The translations under genes were made by a program, and so were the position numbers. 64,000 nt of DNA from Acidobacteriota bacterium. GTDB lineage: Bacteria > Acidobacteriota > Blastocatellia > Pyrinomonadales > Pyrinomonadaceae. The notes under the pieces were generated by a model. That model was not told the DNA's origin and made no database searches. It saw only the letters and a list, made by a program, of their open reading frames with translations. The stretch covers positions 95,605-159,604 of the forward strand of contig JAIVJZ010000042.1 in the NCBI GenBank assembly GCA_020199775.1, given 5' to 3'. This document shows positions 50,373 to 57,897 of this stretch, in pieces. Positions within the stretch are counted from its first letter, which is position 1. Each line of letters starts with the position of its first letter.

Positions 50373-50553
50373 TAGTGGAGGCGGGGCGCGATGACTGTAT
50401 CCAAAAGCCGGTAGACGATCCGGCGTTGAATAAAGTCTTGTCACAATACTTGAATCTACCCTGATCACAGTTGACCCCGCATGAACTGACACGACCTGCT
50501 AAGGGCTGTATAAAGATGGACGGCGATGCCGGGTTCGTAGTAGGCTCACTGCC

Positions 50554-50640
50554 ATGAACACCACCACACTAATAATTATCATCCTTGTGTTACTTCTCCT
50601 TGGCGGCGGCGGCTATGGCTTCTCCCGCCGAAGGCGGTAA
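50554..50640 (+). CDS. DUF3309-like small membrane peptide
   Basis: 28-residue peptide: a hydrophobic run (TLIIIILVLLLLGGGG) followed by YGFSRRRR. This is the layout of the tiny DUF3309-type membrane peptides common in Acidobacteriota and Proteobacteria: one transmembrane segment, glycine run, basic end. Function unknown. It stands alone between the ankyrin gene and the Crp/Fnr gene. Confidence 0.6.
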   Translation: MNTTTLIIIILVLLLLGGGGYGFSRRRR

Positions 50641-51177
50641 CGGGTCGATCTAACCCCACGCGAGTCGGCGGTAGCGCGATCACGTTAAATGATATATGTC
50701 GAGCCTCACCCGGTAGAAGGAAAAAAATCGACGGGCGGTTCTACCACGAATTGGCCGCGGGCGTGGCGCGTCAGCAGTACCCCCTAAGGTTCGGATGGGC
50801 AACGGGAATGGGATGCCCGGCAGGAGGTAAGGTAATCGGTGAGGCGAACGTCTCACCTTGACGATCCGTCTCTCCCGTTCGTTGAAGTGCCGGCGCCGTG
50901 GTGAGATTTAGATTGATCTCGGAGTCGGGATGAGATATAAGCTCGGCCTCGCAATCCCCTAAAGGTTGTGAGACAAAAGGCGGCGGGATCGGAGCGAGGC
51001 CGATCCCGCCGCCTTTCTTTGTGCCCACCAAGGCGACAATATAGTTGACTTACCTTACGTAGTGCTCTGGTTTGAATATAGGCGGGAGGTTAGTGGCAAA
51101 AGCGCACAGTGCGCACTATGTTACACTGCGGGCACTTACAAGTTAAGGGATTCAGACGAAGCAAAGGATGTTCAGCT
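50641..51177. other. Intergenic region, about 540 bp
   Basis: Contains the strong hairpin at 50976-51016 and the leader of the Crp/Fnr gene. A minus-strand open frame of 86 codons inside it runs through the hairpin and shows no family features, so I do not call it. Confidence 0.5.
50976..51016 (+). terminator. Strong hairpin, probable bidirectional terminator
   Basis: Perfect 17 bp inverted repeat: AAAGGCGGCGGGATCGG, a 7-base loop, and its complement, followed by CTTTGT. The GC-rich stem with A-run before and T-rich run after fits a rho-independent terminator that could work on both strands. Confidence 0.75.
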
Positions 51178-51912
51178 ATGTGTCCCTCGGCTCACCTTTC
51201 CCTCTCAACCGGAAACAGGATTCTGTCCGCATTAAACGGCACGGATTACCACACCTTTTTATCTCAATTAGAGCAAGTCACCCTCGCACAAGGTGATGTC
51301 GTCTATGAGCGCGGCGACAAGATCGATTATGTCTACTTCCCCGAGACGGCTGTCTTCTCCATGCTCTGTACGATGTCGGACGGGGGTACGGCCGAAGTCG
51401 GGCCGGTGGGGCGCGAAGGGCTGGTCGGGCTGAACATCTTTTTCGGAGCCCACACGACGCCCACACAGTTGGTCGTGCACGTCGCCGGCACCGCGTTGCG
51501 GATCAAGGCCGAGTTGTTCAGGCGAGAACTCGGATCGGGGAGGGCCGTCATGCCGCATCTGTTAATCCGCTATACGCAGATGCTGCTCGCCATGACGAGT
51601 CAATCGTCGGCCTGCAACAAACTTCACTCCTTGGAGCAGCACCTTGCGAAGTGGCTCGTGTTAATGCACGATTATGTTGGCGACGAGTTGCTGCTGACGC
51701 ATGAGTTGATCGCGCTGACGCTCGGCGTGAGGCGCGCAGGCATCAGTGGATCATCCGCTGATTTCAAGAATGCCGGGCTGATTGATTACAATCGCGGTCA
51801 CATTCAAATCCTTAACCGGCAGGGACTGGAGGCTAAGGCGTGCGAGTGCTACCCGATTATCAAAGAAGAGTATGCCCGCTTGTATGCTGATTTAGCCAAG
51901 ACTGTAAAGTAA
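51178..51912 (+). CDS. Crp/Fnr-family transcriptional regulator
   Basis: 244 aa from ATG 51178, which has AAGGA nine nt upstream; the frame opens further up at 51109. N-terminal cyclic-nucleotide-binding-like beta roll (~20-130, VYERGDKIDYVYFPETAVFS), long helix, then a winged HTH near the C-terminus (LTHELIALTLGVRRAGISG, ~175-193) and the tail NRQGLEAKACECY, common in the subfamily abundant in Acidobacteriota. No Fe-S cysteine set is seen at the N-terminus. It binds DNA as a dimer; target and signal unknown. It is a single gene with a terminator upstream. Confidence 0.9.
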   Translation: MCPSAHLSLSTGNRILSALNGTDYHTFLSQLEQVTLAQGDVVYERGDKIDYVYFPETAVFSMLCTMSDGGTAEVGPVGREGLVGLNIFFGAHTTPTQLVVHVAGTALRIKAELFRRELGSGRAVMPHLLIRYTQMLLAMTSQSSACNKLHSLEQHLAKWLVLMHDYVGDELLLTHELIALTLGVRRAGISGSSADFKNAGLIDYNRGHIQILNRQGLEAKACECYPIIKEEYARLYADLAKTVK

Positions 51913-52005
51913 GAGTCCGGTTAGCATCTAGGTCGAATAATAAATTGCTCCTTAATATGGCGTCTGCTCTATTTTGAACGCGATTGGAGCCAAGGGGGAG
52001 TCTTG

Positions 52006-52431
52006 ATGTCCGAAGCAACTAACCCGCGGGGAAAAGCCCGCCCGACCATTTTTCTCGTTGAAGAAGATGACGACGCCCGCCCCAGTTTGACGGCGAACCT
52101 GCGCAAACAAGGCTACCGCGTGCTTGTGGCGGCAGGCTTGGAAGACGCACACGAATGGGTGAGCGCCGAGAGTCCGGTTCACGCCGATTTAGTCTTAATC
52201 AATCTGGTGCGGAAAACGCCCGAAAAGTCCGTGGAGCTCGGGCGCGAGTTACGCGAGCACGCGAAATATGACGGGCACACGCCGCTCGTCGTGATGCCGG
52301 AAAAGGTTCCCAGAGAACTGGAGGGCACGGACGTTAATGTAAGCGGGAATGATTGGATCTGTTATTACGATGAGGACACACCTCAGTTGCGAACGCTGCT
52401 GGCCCGACTGCTCGACAAATTATCAAGTTAA
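52006..52431 (+). CDS. Receiver-domain-like protein lacking the phospho-acceptor Asp
   Basis: 141 aa from ATG 52006 (GGGAG 5 nt upstream). The fold pattern of a response-regulator receiver is visible: PTIFLVEEDDD (acidic pocket), RKQGYRVLVAAGLEDA, and DLVLINLV where DLVLLDL is normal. The phosphorylatable Asp is therefore Asn, and the conserved Thr and Lys near the C-terminus are also not evident. It is likely a non-phosphorylated pseudo-receiver, working as a protein-interaction module. No output domain; no kinase nearby. Confidence 0.75.
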   Translation: MSEATNPRGKARPTIFLVEEDDDARPSLTANLRKQGYRVLVAAGLEDAHEWVSAESPVHADLVLINLVRKTPEKSVELGRELREHAKYDGHTPLVVMPEKVPRELEGTDVNVSGNDWICYYDEDTPQLRTLLARLLDKLSS

Positions 52432-52718
52432 GACACTGCCCGGTTCCACCCTTGCGCGATTCATTAGCCTGTCAGGTAGACGGCTACGCCCTGCTACCTT
52501 TGGTGCGTCAGGTATATTATTGCCTTGTTTAGGTGGGAATGGAAAAAAAGAAGGCTGTACCACTTCAAGATTACCAAACGCAAAATGATGGAAGCGATAG
52601 TGGCGGAACTACCGGTACCGTGACCATATCTCTATGTGTTCGTAACCTCTCCGAGAACTCATATTCATCATACTTCTTTCATTATTTGACCCTGACGGGT
52701 CGCTCAAGGGGGTTGATG
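52432..52718. other. Intergenic region without recognised features
   Basis: 287 bp. An open frame reads through it into the next gene, but its composition (NDGSDSGGTTG, Ser/Tyr-rich) and the strong ribosome site at 52706-52712 argue that translation starts downstream. Confidence 0.4.
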
Positions 52719-53018
52719 ATGCCTGTACCATTCAAATCAGATTATGTCGCCAAGCGAGCGCGAACGGACGACGAAAGAGAAAGACAGAAGCTCAAATCTG
52801 CCGCCCGGGTGAGCCTCACCACGGCGGAGGCGCAGGAGGTCTGGCCGCAGGTGCTGGAGCACAAGTGGTACATGAGCGAACGGCTCGGGCGAGATGTCGG
52901 GCTGAGGGTCGCCGCTCTCGACTATTTCAAAAACGTCCGCAGGATAGCGAAGCGTGACGAGCTGCGCGAGGAGACGCCAACAGCTCTGCCCTTCAGACGC
53001 CCGCTCGGCTACAGATAA
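52719..53018 (+). CDS. Conserved hypothetical protein, resembling the C-terminal part of DUF4032 proteins
   Basis: 99 aa from ATG 52719, with AAGGGGG 6 nt upstream. Basic N-terminal half (KRARTDDERERQK). The C-terminal half contains EHKWYMSERLGRDVGLR, similar to the HRWYLSERAGRDVG segment I associate with DUF4032. Function unknown; the motif suggests a small helical protein. No operon partner is closer than 60 bp (HAD gene downstream). Confidence 0.6.
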   Translation: MPVPFKSDYVAKRARTDDERERQKLKSAARVSLTTAEAQEVWPQVLEHKWYMSERLGRDVGLRVAALDYFKNVRRIAKRDELREETPTALPFRRPLGYR

Positions 53019-53078
53019 AACCCCGTGAACCGAAGCGCCGGATAAAGCCCCCGTGGAAGTGGTCAAGAGTAGTTACTC

Positions 53079-53801
53079 ATGCCGATGAACAGATTTAAGG
53101 ATAAGGTAGTGATTAAAGCTGTGATATTTGACGTTGACGGCACGCTCGTGGACTCTAACGATCTGCACGTCGAAGCGTGGCGGGAGGCATTCCGGGGCTG
53201 TGGCAAAGAGATCGGCTATGAAGAGTTGCATGAACAGATGGGCAAGGGCGGCGACCAGTTGATGCCCGTCTTCTGCTCGCGGGCAGAGTTGGACAGATAC
53301 GGCAAAGAGTTGGAGCGGAGCCGTACGGAGTTGTTCACGACTGATTACCTGCCTCGTGTGCGGCCTTTCCCAAAGGTGCGCGAACTCTTCGAGCGCATCA
53401 AGGCCGACGGCTTGGCAATCGCCCTCGCCTCTTCAGCCAAAGAGAAAGAGTTGGAGCAGCATCAGCGGAACCTCCGAATTGAAGACCTGTTGGAAGCGGC
53501 CACCTCGGCGGATGATGCCGAAAGGTCGAAGCCGCACCCGGACATCTTTCAGGCCGCGCTGGAAGGCATAAAAGGTGTTGCCCCGGCGGAGGCCGTCGTC
53601 GTGGGCGACACGCCTTACGACGCGATTGCCGCGGCGAAAGCGGGCATGCGTACCGTCGGCCTGCTCAGCGGCGGCTTTACCGCGGAGGCTTTACGCGCGG
53701 CCGGGGCCATCGAAATATACGAAGACGTGGCGGATTTGTTGGAGCGCTACGACGAATCTTTGCTCCGGGCAAAAGCGGCGGCAGCCGCAGCCAGCCGGTA
53801 A
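53079..53801 (+). CDS. HAD-superfamily phosphatase / beta-phosphoglucomutase-like
   Basis: 240 aa. All four HAD motifs are seen: DVDGTLVDS (nucleophile Asp and acid/base Asp, ~19-27), ASSAKE (~117), KPHPD (~151) and VGDTPYD (~174). The helical cap lies between motifs I and II, as in subfamily I (phosphoglycolate phosphatase, beta-phosphoglucomutase, sugar phosphatases). Substrate cannot be assigned. The Ala-rich C-terminus (KAAAAAASR) is unusual but harmless. It precedes the SemiSWEET gene by 53 bp, so the two may be co-transcribed, hinting at a sugar phosphate. Confidence 0.9.
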   Translation: MPMNRFKDKVVIKAVIFDVDGTLVDSNDLHVEAWREAFRGCGKEIGYEELHEQMGKGGDQLMPVFCSRAELDRYGKELERSRTELFTTDYLPRVRPFPKVRELFERIKADGLAIALASSAKEKELEQHQRNLRIEDLLEAATSADDAERSKPHPDIFQAALEGIKGVAPAEAVVVGDTPYDAIAAAKAGMRTVGLLSGGFTAEALRAAGAIEIYEDVADLLERYDESLLRAKAAAAAASR

Positions 53802-53854
53802 AAGCCGCCGGGTCTATTTGTAAAGAGGTCTTATTTCAAGGGGGAACGTGTCAG

Positions 53855-54109
53855 ATGGATATGACTGTGGGATTGGGGCTTCTGGCGGGCGGTTTAACGA
53901 CCGCGTCATTCGTGCCGCAGGTGATGAAGATATGGAAGACGAAATCGGCCGAAGACGTATCGCTCACGATGTTCGTGGCCTTCTGCGTGGGCGTGGGGTT
54001 GTGGCTCGCCTACGGCGTGATCAAGAAGGACTGGGCGATCCTTGTCGCCAACGGCGTGACGCTCATACTTGGGCTGGCAATCCTCGTGATGAAGATCAAG
54101 TACAAGTAA
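53855..54109 (+). CDS. SemiSWEET sugar transporter
   Basis: 84 aa with three transmembrane helices and the PQ-loop motif in TASFVPQVMKIWKTKS (~16-31). That is the normal size for a bacterial SemiSWEET, which forms dimers and lets sugars cross the membrane by facilitated diffusion. Start ATG 53855 has AAGGGGG about 11 nt upstream. Likely co-transcribed with the HAD phosphatase. Confidence 0.9.
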   Translation: MDMTVGLGLLAGGLTTASFVPQVMKIWKTKSAEDVSLTMFVAFCVGVGLWLAYGVIKKDWAILVANGVTLILGLAILVMKIKYK

Positions 54110-54237
54110 CGTCATCAGCTTCATCCCTGACACGCGAGGGTCAGGCAAAGGATAGCAAAGAGCATCATCGCATGATTGCTCACCCCGGCAATGTGTCTTC
54201 CAGCGTACCGACTAACCTGTGAACATCAGTCTCTTCC

Positions 54238-54540
54238 AGTAACTGTTTCGCCTCCAGCGGCCCACGCCACACGAGTCTGATTGATCCGGCTTTTTTCGAG
54301 AAGCTGGCCGGTTACGCGCGCGGCGTCGCGGAGCGTTACCCGTGGGTGGATGCTAACACGCCGGTCAATGAGCCTCTCACCACGGCGCGTTTCAGCGGAC
54401 GTTATGGACTCTGGTATTCGCACGGTCGCGACCGGCGGACGCTTTGCGAAGCGTTGCCCATCCAGTGCCGCGCCGTGGCGCTCTCGATGCGTGCGATCCG
54501 CCGAAGATCTTCCGTGCGACAGAGCGTTGCGTCGTTGCCT
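54238..54540 (+). pseudogene. Glycosyl hydrolase family 1-like fragment (rhamnose-reductase-fusion type)
   Basis: In one frame: HTSLIDPAFFEKLAGYA, RYPWVDANTPVNEPLTTARF, YGLWYSHGRD and QCRAVALSMRAIR. These match the GH1-like N-terminal domain of large proteins that also carry a dTDP-4-dehydrorhamnose-reductase-like domain. NEP is the GH1 acid/base motif. Only ~90 residues of an expected 700 or more remain; there is no start and the frame soon loses similarity, so this is a remnant. Confidence 0.6.
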
Positions 54541-54609
54541 TATTCCCGGGTGGAGAGCGGGCATGAGAGTCTTCCCGTCAACAGGAACACTATTTTATCT
54601 TCCGACACG

Positions 54610-54915
54610 CTAACCTCGCTCCACTCGCTCCACCCGGCGTAGGCGTGCATCGAGCGCGAAAGTGCCGAAGGGGAGCAATGACGCCACGAGCGCGGCGAAT
54701 GCCAGTGCGAATGGCAAGCGTCGCCTGACGACCACCTCTGCGACGGCGAACAGGTAGAGCATGAATAGGACGCCGTGAATCCATCCGGCCGTTTTGACCG
54801 CCGCGGGAAGACCGGCGAAGTACTTCAGGGGCATCGCCACTCCGAGCAGCAGGAGGTACGAAACGCCCTCGATGAAAGCGATGACGCGCAGGCGTCCGAT
54901 GGGGGTTCTCAGCAA
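54610..54915 (-). CDS. DUF3817 integral membrane protein
   Basis: 101 aa from TTG 54915 (GGAG about 8 nt upstream). RVIAFIEGVSYLLLLGVAMP followed by LKYFAGLPAAVKTAGWIHG and a C-terminal LLPFGTFALDARL are characteristic of DUF3817 proteins, which have three membrane helices. Function unknown. It is convergent with the GH1-like remnant. Confidence 0.85.
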   Translation of the reverse strand: MLRTPIGRLRVIAFIEGVSYLLLLGVAMPLKYFAGLPAAVKTAGWIHGVLFMLYLFAVAEVVVRRRLPFALAFAALVASLLPFGTFALDARLRRVERVERG

Positions 54916-55110
54916 ATTTCAACTCCAACACGTAAACGTCAGTTTCACATCACAGTATCACGGTTATCCAATCATACCAGCTTCTTCGTGTGCTACGCTG
55001 GATGCGCTACTTCCCTCCCACCGAAAAGGTTTTCGTGGAATTTAACACCTCACCAGAACTATTTAGATTTATCTTGTGTGAATTCAGGATCGTGTTGTAC
55101 TTTATGCCGT

Positions 55111-55302
55111 ATGAGCGAACCGAAAGACTTAATTACTGTTGCGGAAGCGCGCGCGCTCCTTGCGGTGAGCCGACAGAAAATGACCGACTTGATAAAGCAG
55201 GGGTTCATCAAGTCTTTCTCCAACCCGCTCGACAAGCGTGTTAAATACGTGAGTCGCGGCGAGGTATTGAAACTCCGAGAGACCTACGAGGAGGCTGCTT
55301 GA
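55111..55302 (+). CDS. Small excisionase/MerR-like HTH DNA-binding protein
   Basis: 63 aa. TVAEARALLAVSRQKMTDLI is a helix-turn-helix of the MerR/excisionase type, followed by SRGEVLKLRETYEE. Start ATG 55111; the longer open frame upstream has no coding features. Its stop overlaps the TTG start of parA (TTGA, 55299-55302). It is probably an autoregulator or centromere-binding partner of the ParA protein, as in plasmid partition operons. Confidence 0.8.
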   Translation: MSEPKDLITVAEARALLAVSRQKMTDLIKQGFIKSFSNPLDKRVKYVSRGEVLKLRETYEEAA

Positions 55303-56111
55303 AAACAATCGCCATTGCAAATCACAAGGGCGGCTGTGCGAAGACGACGGTCGCGCTCAACATTGCCGTAACGCTCGCCAATACCGGCTCACGCGTCCTG
55401 GCCGTCGATCTCGACCCGCAGGGCAATTTATCCGCTTCACTCGGCATCGACCTCGAAGAACTGGAGGACTCGCGCCACACATCCCATAGGTTGATGCTTG
55501 ACGAGCGGGGGGACTTCTCCACCTACACCGCCAACGTGCGCCCGCGCCTGGACGTGCTGCCGTCCTGTCTCGACGATGATGCCGAAGCCCTGCTTGACGG
55601 TCAGGCCGTTTCCCGCGAATTGCTGCTCAAACAAAAGCTGGCTCCGGCGAATGCCGGGTATGATTACTGTGTCGTGGACACCCCGCCTTCCCTTCGCGTG
55701 CCCACTCTGAACGCTCTGGCGATGTCGGATCTGACAATCGTGCCGATTGAAACGAGCGCCTTCGCGCTGCATGGCCTGACGCAACTCCTAAGAAAGGTGG
55801 CGAAAGTCAGGAAAGCCCACTCCCCTGACATGATGGTGATGGCCCTTTCGTCCATTTACACCGCCCGGCAAAATCTAGATAAAACGGTCAGGGCTAAAAT
55901 CATCGAGCGATTTACGGAAGACTTCGTTTTTCAGACGACTATTCCCCGCGCGATCTCGGTCGGCGAAGCGACGGCCACCCTCAGATCGGTCATCGAAGCC
56001 AATTCGGAATCGGCGCCAGCATTCGCATACCGCAAGCTAGTCACCGAAATCAGAGAGGTCTTAGGCGATGAAGAAAGCAGACAAGAAGCTACTCGAAGAC
56101 AATCTAGGTAA
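55299..56111 (+). CDS. parA: ParA-family partition ATPase
   Basis: 270 aa beginning at TTG 55299 with GAGGAGG just upstream and a 4-base overlap with the HTH gene. Deviant Walker A NHKGGCAKTT (~8-17), DLDPQGNLS (~39-47) and Walker B YCVVDTPPS (~121) are intact. It is expected to be a DNA-binding ATPase that positions plasmid or chromosome DNA, or another cargo. Its end overlaps the next gene by 44 bp. With the small HTH gene and the next protein it forms a three-gene module typical of a plasmid or integrated element rather than the chromosomal parAB. Confidence 0.92.
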   Translation: MKTIAIANHKGGCAKTTVALNIAVTLANTGSRVLAVDLDPQGNLSASLGIDLEELEDSRHTSHRLMLDERGDFSTYTANVRPRLDVLPSCLDDDAEALLDGQAVSRELLLKQKLAPANAGYDYCVVDTPPSLRVPTLNALAMSDLTIVPIETSAFALHGLTQLLRKVAKVRKAHSPDMMVMALSSIYTARQNLDKTVRAKIIERFTEDFVFQTTIPRAISVGEATATLRSVIEANSESAPAFAYRKLVTEIREVLGDEESRQEATRRQSR

Positions 56112-57156
56112 AGCGCTGGCCGCGCCCAAGAAAAAGCCTCGTCAGGACCTAGACGCGCTGCTTGAGGAGTATGACGATAAGCTCGTCACCCCACCTAACC
56201 CCACCTTACGTGGGGTCACCCCACCTAACCCCGTTGCGCCGTCCCGTGATTTCAACAAGCGAGCAAACAGTCTGGATCGCGTCGCCCTGCCGTCTGGCAT
56301 CTTTCAGGGTTCCAGCAAGAAGCTCTATGACGCTCTCTACGTGCGTACGCGCGGGGCTATTGTCCCAAAACGGACGGTGCGCGCCACGAAGAGAGAGTTG
56401 AGTGACTGGTCTGGTATCAGGAACGTTAAAACGATTGACTCGCACCTTCGCTACTTCTCCGCGATAGGTCTGGTCATCTCCGAATGGCAACGCGGGCAAA
56501 ATGACGGATGTCTGTATGAAGTGCTGTTACCTGAAGAGACATCGGGACTATTCGTCGCCAGGTCGCGTGGGGTTACCCCACCTAACCCCACGTCACCCCA
56601 CGTGACACCACCTGACGGGGAGTTACCCCAAAATTCGGGGTTACCCCCCCACCAAAATTTGGGGTCACCCCACCTAACCGATCTAGCTGTTAAATCAACA
56701 ACTTCTGGCGATACTAAGACTTCTTTTAAGACTAAAGAAGAGAATTCTGATGATGAGGCTGGCGCCCGCCGGCTCGCCGACAAAATGATCGAGGCCGAAA
56801 GGGAACTGACGGGCAAGGTCTCGACGAGCGGAGAGAAGTGGGAAGACTTGGCGGAGGTGCTCATCTCAGAGCTACGCATCGCGGCCGCGCGCACCACGGT
56901 CTCCAACGTGCCGGCATTCTTGGCCGAGCACTTGCGGCGCCGCCTCTGGAAAGTGGACAAGGAGCGCGCGATTGAGTTAGCCGCTGACGCGACAGGGCAG
57001 GAAAGGGCAGTACCTGCGCTCATGGCTGAGGAGAAGCGGAAGTGTCCGGACTGCGCCGGCGTGGGTTTCTGGTACCCGGAAGGGCAAGACAAGGGGGTCG
57101 CCAAATGCAAACACCTAAGGCTAAAATCAGTCCCATCTGGCGATGAAGGCACCTGA
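56068..57156 (+). CDS. HTH/zinc-motif protein with TPPNP repeats, possible partition or replication protein
   Basis: 362 aa; overlaps parA by 44 bp. A basic N-terminus is followed by VTPPNP repeats (~41-56). A winged-helix-like region comes next (~80-150: KRTVRATKRELSDWSGIRN, then TIDSHLRYFSAIGLV). More TPPNP/TPP repeats follow (~169-205), then a charged linker, a helical part, and a C-terminal CPDC...CKH cluster that could bind zinc. The repeats in the protein come from GTCACCCCACCTAACCCC-type DNA repeats. I do not recognise the family; position and domains suggest a DNA-binding replication or partition protein of a mobile element. Confidence 0.75.
   Translation: MKKADKKLLEDNLGKALAAPKKKPRQDLDALLEEYDDKLVTPPNPTLRGVTPPNPVAPSRDFNKRANSLDRVALPSGIFQGSSKKLYDALYVRTRGAIVPKRTVRATKRELSDWSGIRNVKTIDSHLRYFSAIGLVISEWQRGQNDGCLYEVLLPEETSGLFVARSRGVTPPNPTSPHVTPPDGELPQNSGLPPHQNLGSPHLTDLAVKSTTSGDTKTSFKTKEENSDDEAGARRLADKMIEAERELTGKVSTSGEKWEDLAEVLISELRIAAARTTVSNVPAFLAEHLRRRLWKVDKERAIELAADATGQERAVPALMAEEKRKCPDCAGVGFWYPEGQDKGVAKCKHLRLKSVPSGDEGT
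56185..56232 (+). repeat. Iteron-like 18 bp direct repeats (two copies)
   Basis: GTCACCCCACCTAACCCC occurs at 56185-56202 and again at 56215-56232, with period 30 bp. An inverted half (CGTGGGG) lies between them. Confidence 0.9.
56566..56679 (+). repeat. Second cluster of iteron-like repeats
   Basis: GTTACCCCACCTAACCCC at 56572-56589 and GTCACCCCACCTAACC at 56664-56679, with at least three shorter GT(C/T)ACCCC units and inverted GGGGT copies in between. Confidence 0.88.
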
Positions 57157-57382
57157 GTTATATCACGTTACACGCTTGGTTTCACGCCCATTAACTCTCA
57201 CTTGTATTGAATTAAAAGCCGTTGTTTGCATTGGCACAGGTCATTTCGTATAATGCTCCTTTTGCGAATAATCAGGCGGAGCGTTTCTATTCAGCTATCG
57301 CGTAAACTCAAGCAAACATAAGGTGAAGTGGGCGCGCAACGATGCTATCGAGGTGCCGCCTCTCAAATGCCTTTGACGGCGC

Positions 57383-57424
57383 ATTAGATTTTTCCTCAGA
57401 GAAATTAGATTTTTCCTCAGAGAA
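57383..57424. repeat. Tandem duplication of a 21 bp unit
   Basis: ATTAGATTTTTCCTCAGAGA plus one A, twice in a row without mismatch (57383-57403 and 57404-57424). Confidence 0.92.
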
Positions 57425-57466
57425 ATAGAGCTGTCCGGGGCGTATGATTCCAAATTACTACCTTGG

Positions 57467-57689
57467 ATAGCTGAATAGTTACGGCGGAGCGCGACTTGCG
57501 GATGATCAAACTCCAGCAGAAGACCTCGGCTGCTTCCGCACGCAGGAAGGCGCGAGGAGGTTCTGCCGCATCAGAAGCTATCTCTCGACGACGAGAAAGC
57601 AAGGGCGTGGGGTGCTTGGTGCTCTCGAAGGGGCGTGTCGCGGAAAGCCGCTAAGTGTCAGAAAACGCTAGGTATAGCTGAATAGTTAC
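57467..57689. repeat. 16 bp direct repeats bracketing the transposase relic
   Basis: ATAGCTGAATAGTTAC at 57467-57482 and 57674-57689. A reverse-complement part (ATTCAGCTAT) occurs near 57289-57299. They may be relics of element ends. Confidence 0.8.
57516..57671 (+). pseudogene. IS66-family transposase C-terminal remnant
   Basis: One frame reads EDLGCFRTQEGARRFCRIR followed by SYLSTTRKQGRGVLGALEG and a stop at 57669-57671. The CFR..EGA.RFCRIRSYLST.RKQG pattern is the conserved C-terminus of IS66-type transposases (the part after the DDE domain). About 50 residues remain, with no start or catalytic residues. Confidence 0.65.
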
Positions 57690-57897
57690 TACTGACTGAG
57701 TGGATGGGGTAGGGCATGATTCGTCTCGATTTTGCTCGCTGAAACCGCTCTGAGGGGCTTAGAGCCTTGCCCGCCGAAGCCTTAAACCCTGAAATCCGTA
57801 GTGTTGCAAGAATAGCCTAGGGATAAGCCGCCTTCAGCGAAGTTCAACGGCGATGTCTGAGCCGCCGTCTGCCGGCTATCAATCACCGTCTACTCCC

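Larger units (their letters stand above)
57157..57897. other. Long intergenic region with repeats and a transposase relic
   Basis: About 740 bp between the partition module and the serine hydrolase. It holds a 21 bp tandem duplication (57383-57424), two 16 bp direct repeats (57467-57482, 57674-57689) with an inverted partial copy near 57289, and an IS66-like C-terminal remnant. Nothing else recognised. Confidence 0.6.

Noticed and set aside
50771..51031. Minus-strand open frame of 86 codons
   Set aside because: Runs through a strong terminator hairpin and has no recognisable features.
51109..51177. Longer N-terminus for the Crp/Fnr regulator
   Set aside because: The ATG at 51178 has a good ribosome site; the extension has no domain features.
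56185..56679. CRISPR-like array
   Set aside because: Repeats are unevenly spaced, inside a coding frame, and there are no spacers of constant length.
56451..57152. Minus-strand open frame of 233 codons
   Set aside because: Antisense to the repeat protein of the partition module, with which the overlapping gene order and ribosome sites agree.
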